Of a DNA stretch of 64,000 bases, positions 42,471 through 51,086 are shown in pieces. How positions within the stretch are numbered: the first letter of the stretch is position 1; the number at the start of each line of letters is the position of its first letter. Source of the DNA: Lachnospiraceae bacterium. Lineage in GTDB: Bacteria > Bacillota > Clostridia > Lachnospirales > Lachnospiraceae. The notes below the pieces were generated by a model, which was given only the letters and a program-made list of their open reading frames with translations, was not told the DNA's origin and did no database searches. The DNA is taken from positions 1 to 64,000 of the forward strand of contig JAAZZQ010000003.1 in NCBI GenBank assembly GCA_014239155.1, read 5' to 3'. The position numbers and the translations under genes were made by a program.

Positions 42471-42605
42471 GTAACAGTTCAGACAAGCTGATCTGTTACT
42501 GCAAAAATCCATTGAAAATCGCCTTTGGCGATGGGATTTTTGCTCTCAGGCTTTATGTTTTTGTACGGTCTTCGCAGGTCTTGCGAAGACCTGTCTGGAC
42601 TGTTA
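42471..42605. repeat. Family III multi-hairpin element between TIGR03960 and the GH25 lysozyme genes
   Basis: Its reverse complement is colinear with the element at 37369: TAACAGTCCAGAC end, GGTCTTCGCA / TGCGAAGACC hairpin (42567-42591), long hairpin GCAAAAATCCAT ... ATGGGATTTTTGC (42501-42543), and terminal hairpin TAACAGTTCAG ... CTGATCTGTTA. The long-stem sequences differ between the copies but stay paired. The end at 42603-42605 provides the stop codon of the lysozyme gene. Flanks are CAA-rich, and no exact target duplication can be read. Confidence 0.7.
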
Positions 42606-44174
42606 TTGCTGTTGCTGCTGTTGCAGTAAAATCTGTTGCAGTAACTCTTGTGGCAGCATCTTTCCATCCACATCAAACAGATAAGGCACGCCATCAATCT
42701 CAACAATTCCTGTCTGCATATTTCCATTTATATCAAAATAATATACATCTTCACCAATTGTTGTTAGACCAACTGCCATATGTCCATCTGTCTCATAGTA
42801 TTTCGCAGAAACACCATCATTAAACCAACCTGTAATCATAGATCCGTCGGCTGCAAACAGATAAGAAAGACCATTTAGTGTTACCACACCAGTCATCATG
42901 CGACCAGATTCATCAAAAAGATATGTTTTTCCATCTATTATCTGCCAACCGTTGACTCTGTGCCCATCTTCCATAGATAAATAATAACGATCTGTGCCAT
43001 CATTAAACCAACCGCGCACCATTGGTCCATCCATTGCAAAAAGAAATGTCTGATCGCCAATTGTCTGCCAACCTGTCTGTAAATACCCTTCTGCATCAAA
43101 ATAGTAGAAATTATCATTGATTGTATTCAATCCAACCAACATATGCCCATCTGTTGTGAAAAACCGCTTTCCATCTGGAAAATCAAGGAATCCAGTGTAC
43201 ATTACACCATCTTCCGCAAAATAGTAAAAGAGACCATCTAAATTCTGAAATCCGGTCAACATTTTTCCATCAATGCCAAAACAATACATTCCTAAACCAA
43301 TTGGCGTAAATCCAACTGCCATAACACCATCTGGCTGTAAATAATACAGTCCATCCTCCAATGAAAGCCAGCCAGTTACCATTCGACCAGCCGGATCAAG
43401 ATAATATTTTGCAGTGCCTAAATCAAGCCATCCGCGCTGCATTTTATAATTGATATAGTAATACAAAAATCCTTTTCGCGGAACCCACCCAGTATTTACA
43501 ATACTTGTAGAAAAATCCTTAAGAGCATAGTCCAAGTCAACATCGCCTTTAATTCCAGGAATCCTACCCTTGCAAGAATACTGCCATATAGCAGCATCTG
43601 GAATCTCACATACCTCTGCCCACTGTGCAACCCATTTGTCATAAAACACTGGACCAATCCGGTCACGATACCAATTGGTACTAGAATAAACCATTGGATA
43701 GTATCCTTCCGCCTCCAATGTTGCACAAAATGTATTCGCCATCAAGGACAATGTTTCTGGCGAAAGAGACTTATGAACATTATCCTCAACATCCCATACC
43801 ACAGGATAAGACACTTGTACATTCTGTATCGCATCCAGTACAAACTGTGCCTCTATTGCAGCCTCTTGTACATTGGTAGCATAGGAATAAATATACACAC
43901 CTGTTTTAATGCCAGCCTGCTGTGCAGCAAGCATATTATAATAAAAATATTCGTCAATTCCTTTCTTTGTCGAACCTACTCGAATAAAAGCAAATGTAAC
44001 ACCGCTCTGTGCCACTTCTTGCCAGTTAATCGCTCCCTGCCATTTTGAGACGTCAATTCCGGTCTCCACAACTGCTGCCTTTGCTGATACAGCAGGCACA
44101 CTACTCAAAATGCAGATGGCAATCAATGTACAAAAGATTCGCCTCACTTTATTCATTAATTTCTGTCCTCTCAT
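42603..44174 (-). CDS. Secreted GH25 lysozyme with choline-binding-like cell-wall repeats
   Basis: Product of 523 residues. Signal peptide about residues 1-34 (LIAICILSSVPAVSAKA). The GH25 domain (about 36-225) has the catalytic acids in GIDVSKWQG and PVVWDVEDN, and WQYSCKGRIPGIKGDVDLDY at its end. From about 240 come some thirteen repeats of about 21 residues of the pattern YYFxxDGxMxTGW, which bind cell-wall polymers. The C-terminus ends in six Gln, encoded by CAG/CAA codons, and the stop codon belongs to the family III element. It starts three bases after hisB, so it is co-transcribed with the his genes although unrelated in function. Confidence 0.92.
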   Translation of the reverse strand: MRGQKLMNKVRRIFCTLIAICILSSVPAVSAKAAVVETGIDVSKWQGAINWQEVAQSGVTFAFIRVGSTKKGIDEYFYYNMLAAQQAGIKTGVYIYSYATNVQEAAIEAQFVLDAIQNVQVSYPVVWDVEDNVHKSLSPETLSLMANTFCATLEAEGYYPMVYSSTNWYRDRIGPVFYDKWVAQWAEVCEIPDAAIWQYSCKGRIPGIKGDVDLDYALKDFSTSIVNTGWVPRKGFLYYYINYKMQRGWLDLGTAKYYLDPAGRMVTGWLSLEDGLYYLQPDGVMAVGFTPIGLGMYCFGIDGKMLTGFQNLDGLFYYFAEDGVMYTGFLDFPDGKRFFTTDGHMLVGLNTINDNFYYFDAEGYLQTGWQTIGDQTFLFAMDGPMVRGWFNDGTDRYYLSMEDGHRVNGWQIIDGKTYLFDESGRMMTGVVTLNGLSYLFAADGSMITGWFNDGVSAKYYETDGHMAVGLTTIGEDVYYFDINGNMQTGIVEIDGVPYLFDVDGKMLPQELLQQILLQQQQQQ

Positions 44175-44177
44175 GTA

Positions 44178-44765
44178 TTATAAACTCCCTTTCGTTGAAA
44201 GCACATCTTTAATGCGTTCGTCTATAGAGACCGCCTCATCAAGTGCTTTTGCAAATGCCTTAAACACAGCTTCAATCATATGGTGACTGTTCTCGCCGCT
44301 AAGCATCTTAATATGTATATTCATAGCTGCACTATAGGAAACTGCATAGAAAAATTCTTTCACAAGTGCAGTGTCAAAAGCTCCAACCATATTTTGAGGA
44401 AAACTACAATCAAACTGCAAATATGGTCGGCCGCACAAGTCAACAGCGCACAACGCTAGAGCATCATCCATTGGCAAAATAAAATAGCCATATCGTTTAA
44501 TTCCTTTTTTATCGCCAATTGCCTCCCGAATCGCATTCCCAAGTACAATGCCTGCATCCTCAACAGTATGATGCCCGTCAACTTGCAAATCTCCAACAAT
44601 ATTGACTTCTAAATCAAAAAAGCCATGTTTAGAAAATCCTTCAAGCATATGGTCAAAAAATCCGATTCCTGTATTGACAACCGATTTTCCCTCCCCATCC
44701 AGATTTAATTTTATATCAATATCCGTTTCTTTCGTCTTTCTTTTTATTTCTGCAATTCTTTTCAT
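44178..44765 (-). CDS. hisB: Imidazoleglycerol-phosphate dehydratase
   Basis: Product of 195 residues, sixth step of histidine synthesis. Metal-binding His motifs are GIGFFDHMLEGFSKHGFFD, DGHHTVEDAGIVLG and HIKMLSGENSHHMIEAVFKA. It lacks the phosphatase domain found in enterobacterial HisB. Last his gene of the hisZ-hisG-hisD-hisB run. Confidence 0.96.
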   Translation of the reverse strand: MKRIAEIKRKTKETDIDIKLNLDGEGKSVVNTGIGFFDHMLEGFSKHGFFDLEVNIVGDLQVDGHHTVEDAGIVLGNAIREAIGDKKGIKRYGYFILPMDDALALCAVDLCGRPYLQFDCSFPQNMVGAFDTALVKEFFYAVSYSAAMNIHIKMLSGENSHHMIEAVFKAFAKALDEAVSIDERIKDVLSTKGSL

Positions 44766-44783
44766 GGTGATATTCCTTCCAAG

Positions 44784-46076
44784 CTATTCCCCAAAACGCA
44801 CACGAATTGAATTGGCATGTGCAGTCAACCCTTCTTTCTCTGCAAAAAGTTCAATATCTTTATGAACTTTTTCAAGCGCCTCTTTTGAATAACAAATTAT
44901 ACTTGACTTCTTTATATAATCGTCTACATTTAATGGCGAGAAAAACTTTGCAGTGCCATTTGTTGGCAAGACATGATTTGGACCTGCATAATAATCCCCC
45001 AACGGTTCTGAAGAATATTCTCCAAGAAAAATTGCGCCCGCATTTCGGATTTTTGTCATTGTGTCAAATGGATTTTTGGTCAAAATCTCAAGATGCTCTG
45101 AAGCAATCTCATTTGCTGCATCAATGGCAGTATCCATATCAGGTGCCACAAGAATATATCCATAATTATCAAGCGATTTCTGAATAATTTCCCTGCGCTC
45201 AAGAACCGCAACAAAACGATCAATCTCATCGGAAACCTTTTGCGCCAACGCTTCACTTGTCGTAATTAAAATCGCAGAAGCCAACTCATCATGCTCCGCT
45301 TGAGACAAAAGGTCTGCTGCCACATATCTTGGTGTAGCACTCTCATCAGCAAGCACAAGAATTTCTGAGGGTCCTGCAATAGAGTCAATGCTGACATGAC
45401 CGTACACTGCACGTTTTGCCAATGCCACAAAAATATTTCCTGGCCCTACAATCTTATCAACTTTTGGTATCATTTCTGTGCCATATGCAAGCGCTGCAAT
45501 CGCCTGTGCGCCACCTACCTTGTAAATAACATCTACCCCCGCAATATCTGCTGCAACAAGCGTTGCCGGATTCACTTTTCCATCTGCACTGGCAGGTGTT
45601 GTCATAATAATATTCGGAACACCCGCAACCTTTGCCGGAATCACATTCATCAATGTCGTTGATGGATAAGCCGCCTTTCCACCCGGAACATAGACGCCAA
45701 CCTTCTGCATAGGGGTAATCTTCTGTCCTAGTATCGTTCCATCTTCTTTGGCATCAAACCAACTATTTCTTTTTTGCTTTTCATGATAAGCACGAATATT
45801 CGCCGCAGAATCTTTCATTACCTGTATAAAATGTGCATCTAACGCTTGATACGCTGACGCAATCTCTTCTTTCGTAACTTTAAAATTCTCTTTTGTTATC
45901 ATACAATTATCAAATTTTAAGGAATACTCAAATATAGCTTCCTCTTTTCTTTCCTTTACATTTGAAATAATATCAGCTACCACATTCTCATACTCACCGT
46001 AATCATTTGTACTTCGCTTTAACAAATTTTCAAGTAAATTCGCTCTAGTATCCTTTGTCAATTTTACAATTCGCAC
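44784..46076 (-). CDS. hisD: Histidinol dehydrogenase
   Basis: Product of 430 residues starting at GTG with AAAGGAGG ten bases upstream. It carries out the last two oxidations of histidine synthesis. Visible motifs are VYVPGGKAAYPSTTLMNVIP, VGGAQAIAALAYGT, DSIAGPSEILVLADESATP, and the zinc ligand region LLSQAEHDELASA and GPNHVLPTNGTAKFFSPLNV. Overlaps hisG by 13 bases. Confidence 0.96.
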   Translation of the reverse strand: MRIVKLTKDTRANLLENLLKRSTNDYGEYENVVADIISNVKERKEEAIFEYSLKFDNCMITKENFKVTKEEIASAYQALDAHFIQVMKDSAANIRAYHEKQKRNSWFDAKEDGTILGQKITPMQKVGVYVPGGKAAYPSTTLMNVIPAKVAGVPNIIMTTPASADGKVNPATLVAADIAGVDVIYKVGGAQAIAALAYGTEMIPKVDKIVGPGNIFVALAKRAVYGHVSIDSIAGPSEILVLADESATPRYVAADLLSQAEHDELASAILITTSEALAQKVSDEIDRFVAVLERREIIQKSLDNYGYILVAPDMDTAIDAANEIASEHLEILTKNPFDTMTKIRNAGAIFLGEYSSEPLGDYYAGPNHVLPTNGTAKFFSPLNVDDYIKKSSIICYSKEALEKVHKDIELFAEKEGLTAHANSIRVRFGE

Positions 46077-46714
46077 TTTTTTAACGCCTCCTTTAACGCC
46101 TGTAAAATTTTCTTAATGCGCTCCGCTTCCATCTTCATACTGACCTGATTAACAATCATTCGCGCAGAGAGCGGACAAATTTCTTCCAAAACTTCCAACC
46201 CATTTTCCTTTAATGTAGAACCTGTCTCAACAATATCCACAATCACATCGCTCAGTCCCACAATTGGTCCAAGTTCAACAGAACCATTTAACTTGATAAT
46301 ATCGACTGTTTGATGTTTCTGATTATAAAAATAATCCTTTGCAATCTTTGGATATTTACTAGCCACACGTATCATCTCATGATGCTGCAAAAGCTCTTTT
46401 GCGAAAGCCGGACCGCAAACACACATTCGACATTTTCCAAATCCCAAATCCAAAACTTCATACACTCTTCGATTCTCTTCCAAAATGGTATCACTTCCCA
46501 CCACGCCAATATCCGCGGCACCGTATTCTACATAAGTAGGCACATCTGGACCTTTTGACAAAAAAAACTTCAATTTTAACTCCTCATTGACAAAAATTAG
46601 TTTCCGCGAAGATTTATCCTTCATTTCCTCACAGGTAATCCCTATCTGTTCCAGAAGTTCCAGCGTTTTCGCAGCCAGTCTCCCCTTAGCGAGTGCAAAC
46701 GTAAGATACTCCAT
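46064..46714 (-). CDS. hisG: ATP phosphoribosyltransferase, catalytic subunit (short form)
   Basis: Product of 216 residues, the short HisG that needs HisZ for activity and feedback control. It starts MEYLTFALAKGRLAAKTLEL and has ADIGVVGSDTILEE and IVDIVETGSTLKENGLEVLE, the phosphoribosyl-binding region. The ATG at 46714 is one base after the hisZ stop and follows GGAAGGGG, which decides it against an upstream in-frame codon. Confidence 0.95.
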   Translation of the reverse strand: MEYLTFALAKGRLAAKTLELLEQIGITCEEMKDKSSRKLIFVNEELKLKFFLSKGPDVPTYVEYGAADIGVVGSDTILEENRRVYEVLDLGFGKCRMCVCGPAFAKELLQHHEMIRVASKYPKIAKDYFYNQKHQTVDIIKLNGSVELGPIVGLSDVIVDIVETGSTLKENGLEVLEEICPLSARMIVNQVSMKMEAERIKKILQALKEALKKCEL

Positions 46715-46715
46715 A

Positions 46716-47924
46716 TCAATCCCCTTCCTTTCCAGCAGAGCTATCCACATATACAATCTCAGAAAAGTGATTGTCCGCTGCAAATTTTTTATAATGTTCT
46801 TCCGAATGTTCCTTTTTCATCAACACTGCAGCATATCCTTGTTCTCGATACGCTTTTGCACATTCCAACGCCTCACAAAACGCACTATTATATAAAAGCA
46901 AAATATTTTTTGTCGTAGAGACAGGACAACGTTTTTGTCTTGTAAGCGCCGTTACAAGCTCATCAATCATTACAACAAAACCAGTTGCCGGTGCATATTT
47001 ACCAAATTTCTCCAAAAGGTTGTCATATCTGCCCCCCTTTGCAATGGCACTTCCCGCTTGATATGTATATGCACTAAAAATAACACCTGTATAATAATTA
47101 TATTTGCTAACCATTGCAAGATCAAAAGAAATATATTGCTCCACGCCATATATTTTTAGTAATTTATAAACTTCCTGCAATCGTTCAAGCGCCTTACGAG
47201 AACGCGTGTTATTTACAGATTCCAATGCTTTGTCTAAGACTTCACAAGACCCAAACAAACTATTGACATTTAAAAGCATGTCTATCGTCTTAGTAGGTAT
47301 ATTCTTATCCAACAAAAGTTCCTGCGCACCAAATTCATTTCTGTTGGAAATATATTCGCGCAGTGCAAACTCCGTGTCCTCATCCAATTCTGCTTCGGCA
47401 CACAGTCCCTTAAAATACTCAATCTGACCGACAGAAATCTGGAAATCTTTTAATCCAGAATTACAAAGGGCTTCGACAAGCAAGGCAATCATCTCTGCAT
47501 CCGCCTCTGGAGAAGCATCTCCAATCAACTCGGCTCCCATCTGCGTTGTCTCTTTTAACTTTCCCTGCAAATCATTTGTATTGATAAAATTATTGCCAGA
47601 ATAGCAAAAGCGAAGCGGAATTGTCTCATCCATAAAATACTTGGCTGCACATCGCGCTATTGATGGCGTAAAATCTGGCCTTAACACCAGTGTATTTCCT
47701 TCCTTATCAAAAAACTTATAAAGTTCTTTTGATGGTGTTGTACCAATTTCACGGCTAAAAACATCAAAAAATTCAAAAGTAGGTGTCTGAATATTCTGAT
47801 AACCATAACTGTATAATTTATCACCCAAAAGCTTCTGAACCATCTGCTTGCTTGCATACTCCCTGCCATAAATATCTCGCACGCCCTCCGGCGTGTGCAG
47901 AAGTCTTTTTCCACTAACCCCCAT
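46716..47924 (-). CDS. hisZ: ATP phosphoribosyltransferase regulatory subunit HisZ
   Basis: Product of 402 residues, a catalytically inactive relative of histidyl-tRNA synthetase that forms a complex with short HisG. It has TPEGVRDIYGREYASKQMVQ, class II motif 2-like LVLRPDFTPSIARCAAKYF and the histidine-site-like SAIAKGGRYDNLLEKFGKYA, but lacks the anticodon-binding domain of HisS. First gene of the his cluster. GAGGGG precedes the ATG; the palindrome AAACCGCGGTTT lies 17 bases upstream of it. Confidence 0.93.
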   Translation of the reverse strand: MGVSGKRLLHTPEGVRDIYGREYASKQMVQKLLGDKLYSYGYQNIQTPTFEFFDVFSREIGTTPSKELYKFFDKEGNTLVLRPDFTPSIARCAAKYFMDETIPLRFCYSGNNFINTNDLQGKLKETTQMGAELIGDASPEADAEMIALLVEALCNSGLKDFQISVGQIEYFKGLCAEAELDEDTEFALREYISNRNEFGAQELLLDKNIPTKTIDMLLNVNSLFGSCEVLDKALESVNNTRSRKALERLQEVYKLLKIYGVEQYISFDLAMVSKYNYYTGVIFSAYTYQAGSAIAKGGRYDNLLEKFGKYAPATGFVVMIDELVTALTRQKRCPVSTTKNILLLYNSAFCEALECAKAYREQGYAAVLMKKEHSEEHYKKFAADNHFSEIVYVDSSAGKEGD

Positions 47925-47940
47925 TGTAAATCCCCTCTCT

Positions 47941-47952
47941 AAACCGCGGTTT
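47941..47952 (-). promoter_or_regulatory. Palindrome AAACCGCGGTTT upstream of hisZ (candidate operator)
   Basis: A perfect 12-base palindrome with a CG centre, 17 bases before the hisZ start codon and downstream of a possible TATACT -10 (about 47993-47998). The form resembles LacI-family operators. Function inferred from place and symmetry only. Confidence 0.35.
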
Positions 47953-48021
47953 TTATCACTTTAACGTGCTAATCTATCACCGAATTAATGTAGTATATTA
48001 TCGAAGTATACACACTTTTTG

Positions 48022-48573
48022 TTATAATGTCAACTCATCTTGAGCCCTATCATTTAAGTCCATCTGAATCATATCCAAATACGGCACCATCTGCCCGCCC
48101 TTATGCTTCATAAAATACTTATCCTTTAACTCCTCATATCGAAAGCTTTTTCTACCGCCTTGTTTCATTCTATCCCAAAAAACATTTAACTCATGTATAC
48201 GCATATAATACATAATGTCACGCGCTGTAAAATAAATTAGGAAAAAAGCAATGCCACCTTGTTTGTCAAAATCCTGCATAAACTGAACTTGATGTGGGTG
48301 TATTTTCTGAAGCGTAAACAAATCAACTGCGCACTCTTTCGCATCAAAGCAAACAGGAATCCCCTGCACTGCACCTATGTAATCTACTGTGCTTTTCTGA
48401 TCAAAATAAGCAAGTGTAATATGTCTTGTTTTCTTGTCAATTGTAATTGGCGTGATTGGCGTCGGAACCTTTTGAATCAGTGCCAACCCACTTTCTCGAT
48501 ATTTTTCATTTGTCATATTAATCATTTCTTCCAAAAGCGAACCGCGCAGTCCACGAGATTTCCATGTGGGCAT
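48022..48573 (-). CDS. recU: Holliday junction resolvase RecU
   Basis: Product of 183 residues with the RecU nuclease core: STVDYIGAVQGIPVCFDAKE holds the metal-binding Asp and the D/E-x-K pair, and KIHPHQVQFMQDFDKQGGIA FFLIYF follows as in Bacillus RecU. The N-terminus MPTWKSRGLRGSLLEEMINM corresponds to the conserved start of the fold. AGGAGG is six bases before the ATG. It follows the RluA-type gene after two bases. Confidence 0.88.
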   Translation of the reverse strand: MPTWKSRGLRGSLLEEMINMTNEKYRESGLALIQKVPTPITPITIDKKTRHITLAYFDQKSTVDYIGAVQGIPVCFDAKECAVDLFTLQKIHPHQVQFMQDFDKQGGIAFFLIYFTARDIMYYMRIHELNVFWDRMKQGGRKSFRYEELKDKYFMKHKGGQMVPYLDMIQMDLNDRAQDELTL

Positions 48574-48575
48574 AA

Positions 48576-49589
48576 CTATTCCTCCTGCAAAAGTTTACAA
48601 AAAATCATAGGTGCAGGACATTCTAATACACTACCTGAAACCTGTTCAAAATCTTTCTGTGTCGAAACAGGAAAAATCAGTTTATGCGCATGAAGAAGTT
48701 GACTTTTTACGCCTTTTTGCGCATAGAATTGATTTGTTTTCGCATTGCCATATTTCAAATCTCCTATAATTGGATACCCCAATGTAGCTAGCTGCGCGCG
48801 AATCTGATGCGACTTGCCTGTAAAGAGCTGTACTTCTAACAGTGTAATGTTGTTTGCGATACGAACCGTATGATATGCGGTATCAATAAAAGCAGCTTTT
48901 TGTTGAAACGCTTCTGGAATATCGTTTTTGTTCGGATAGATTATCACTTTATTCTGCATAGAATCTTTGTACAAATAGCCTGTCACACGCTCTGTCACTA
49001 CAAATTCTCCAGAAACCAGACAATAATAATATTTCTCTAAAGATTTCTCTTGAATAATATGACTTAAATACTGACTTCCTATTAAAGTCTTTCCACAGAC
49101 TACCATTCCAGAAGTATTTCTGTCTAATCGATTACAGACAGAAGGGCGAAACGTTGCAAGCGATTCCTTAGACACACTTTTCTGTGTCAACAAATAACCA
49201 ATCAACCACTCATTCACACTTATATCTTCTGGCTTTGATTTTTGTGTTAAAATTCCGGAAGGCTTGTTGACCACTAAAATATGTTTATCTTCATATACAA
49301 TTTCTAAGTCACGCAATTTATAATATGCCTGTTGAAACAGCGCAATATTTACAGAGCAGTCCTGTGTTTTTCCACAAAACGTTTCAAACGTTTCATCTGC
49401 TAAGAAAAATTTTATCTCATCATTAACAGAAAGCTTCTCTTTGCCATCTGCTTTTTTTCCATTTAAGACAATATTCTTTTTGCGAAGCATTTTATAAAGA
49501 AAGCTGTCTGGCGCCTCCCTTAACAGCTTTTTCAAATACTTATCAAACCGCTGCCCTGCTTCATTGGAAGAAATCTTTTTTAAAATCAT
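48576..49589 (-). CDS. RluA-family pseudouridine synthase
   Basis: Product of 337 residues. An S4-like N-terminal domain (residues 1-75, AGQRFDKYLKKLLREAPDSF) precedes the synthase domain: IVYEDKHILVVNKPSGILTQ, catalytic Asp in CNRLDRNTSGMVVCGKT, and the C-terminal LFTGKSHQIRAQLATLGYPI IGDLKYG. Size and S4 domain fit RluC/RluD-type enzymes acting on 23S rRNA. Ribosome site weak. Confidence 0.9.
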   Translation of the reverse strand: MILKKISSNEAGQRFDKYLKKLLREAPDSFLYKMLRKKNIVLNGKKADGKEKLSVNDEIKFFLADETFETFCGKTQDCSVNIALFQQAYYKLRDLEIVYEDKHILVVNKPSGILTQKSKPEDISVNEWLIGYLLTQKSVSKESLATFRPSVCNRLDRNTSGMVVCGKTLIGSQYLSHIIQEKSLEKYYYCLVSGEFVVTERVTGYLYKDSMQNKVIIYPNKNDIPEAFQQKAAFIDTAYHTVRIANNITLLEVQLFTGKSHQIRAQLATLGYPIIGDLKYGNAKTNQFYAQKGVKSQLLHAHKLIFPVSTQKDFEQVSGSVLECPAPMIFCKLLQEE

Positions 49590-49617
49590 AAGAGCTGTCC
49601 TTTTTTATCTCAATATT

Positions 49618-50184
49618 TTATAAAGAAATATCACATAAAAGTTCCAAAATCTCCATCTCTTTTTTTCCAGGTTCCAATGCCTGTAACTGTACCAATCGAT
49701 CTATAAAGCGCGCCTTCTCCGTAAAAATTTTGACAGTTATATTCTGCAATCTATTTTGTTTTAAAATGCCTTGAATATGCTGTTCACACGCAGACACATC
49801 ACAATTTGCAAACTCTGTATATCCAATTAGATTACTGCCGCGCACAACAAAACAGTTTATCGGGAAATTTAATTGATATGAGGTCAAATACATGCTATAT
49901 AAAGCAGGCACAGTTCCTTGCTGCACAGAAATTTCCTGATAAACCTTCTCACTAAATTTTGGAATTTTAAAGTACATTACAACTGACACTAAGCTTTTGC
50001 TAGAAGGCAGCATTCCCAAAACAGCAACAATTGTTAGAAGATTGTTTGTTTTTCCCGTTGAAAAATACCCCAGCAAAAATACTGAAATCGAAATCAAAAA
50101 ATAGATTGCTGTGCGAATGATTACTCTTTTTCGCTCATAAGGAGGATATTCAAAATCTCCTTTTTTTTGCTTTTGCGCCTTCAT
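49618..50184 (-). CDS. Hypothetical membrane protein with two helices
   Basis: Product of about 188 residues, not recognised. A basic N-terminus (KAQKQKKGDFEYPPYERKR) leads into two hydrophobic helices at about residues 24-42 and 49-68, followed by a soluble domain of about 120 residues. The ATG at 50184 has GGGAG nine bases upstream; an in-frame TTG at 50208 is an alternative start. It lies between the SDR and RluA-type genes on the same strand, with 42 bases to the SDR gene. Confidence 0.6.
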   Translation of the reverse strand: MKAQKQKKGDFEYPPYERKRVIIRTAIYFLISISVFLLGYFSTGKTNNLLTIVAVLGMLPSSKSLVSVVMYFKIPKFSEKVYQEISVQQGTVPALYSMYLTSYQLNFPINCFVVRGSNLIGYTEFANCDVSACEQHIQGILKQNRLQNITVKIFTEKARFIDRLVQLQALEPGKKEMEILELLCDISL

Positions 50185-50226
50185 CTGCTGTCTCTCCCGC
50201 TTTAACAAACTCTCAAATATCTTACC

Positions 50227-50988
50227 TTATTTTAAAAATCGCATTCCCTTTAATAGAATTCCATGTGGAATCATTTTCGCCAAAATCTCAAAACTCTTTA
50301 TCCACTTCCCATAAACAGACCGCTCTCGTTTATAATAAGAATCCTCAATTGCCTTCTCCACGACTTGATCCGCGCGCACTAATGTGAGTTTTTTCACGGC
50401 AAGACTGCTGCCAGTCTTCTCTGCAATATCAAAAAAAGGCGTGTCTACTGGTCCTGGACACACAGCGGTCACATAAATTTTCTTATGACGTAATTCCTGA
50501 TTCAACGCCCTAGAAAAACTATAAACATAAGCTTTTGTTGCTGCATAAACTGCAAAATTAGGTTGTGGCAAAAAAGCTGCGCTAGACGCAAGCTGAATAA
50601 TCCGACTATTTTTCTTCATATAGGGCAGACATAGATGCGTCATCTGTGTCAATGCTTTGCAATTTACTTCTATCATACCAAGTTCTTCATGGATATTGGA
50701 AGCGGAAAAATCTCCCAAAATACCATATCCCGCACAATTGACAAGCATACGAATCACTGGCTTTTCATCCGCAAGCAGCTTCTTTAACCGCTCTATCTGT
50801 TCCTCTTTTGTGACATCCATATCTAGCACTCGCGTTGTGTGTTCCAAATGCTGTGCTATCTCCAACATTTCCTTTTTGCGGCGCGCAATCATCCATATTT
50901 CATCAATATTTTGAAAAACATTATCCAACTGCAATGCAAATTCTACTCCAATACCAGACGATGCCCCTGTGATAACAATAATATTCAT
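50227..50988 (-). CDS. Short-chain dehydrogenase/reductase
   Basis: Product of 253 residues. Cofactor loop ITGASSGIGVEFA at the N-terminus, NCAGYGILG near 86, catalytic Ser in IIQLASSAAFLPQP and the YxxxK pair in YAATKAYVYSFSRAL near 150, then PGPVDTPFF. The ATG at 50988 follows GAGGAAAGCT; an upstream ATG at 51000 is less well placed. Substrate unknown; the family (YqjQ-like) is often annotated as oxidoreductase of unspecified carbonyls. Confidence 0.88.
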   Translation of the reverse strand: MNIIVITGASSGIGVEFALQLDNVFQNIDEIWMIARRKKEMLEIAQHLEHTTRVLDMDVTKEEQIERLKKLLADEKPVIRMLVNCAGYGILGDFSASNIHEELGMIEVNCKALTQMTHLCLPYMKKNSRIIQLASSAAFLPQPNFAVYAATKAYVYSFSRALNQELRHKKIYVTAVCPGPVDTPFFDIAEKTGSSLAVKKLTLVRADQVVEKAIEDSYYKRERSVYGKWIKSFEILAKMIPHGILLKGMRFLK

Positions 50989-51086
50989 AGCTTTCCTCAT
51001 TTCTACAATAATACTTTTTAATCACTCAAAAATTATCTGTAGTCTTTCTTGGCTTCTTTATCCTTATTTTCATTTCATCAAACCAA

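Noticed and set aside
47925-48021. T-box leader before hisZ
   Set aside because: The space is under 100 bases and lacks the T-box core sequence and a terminator hairpin.
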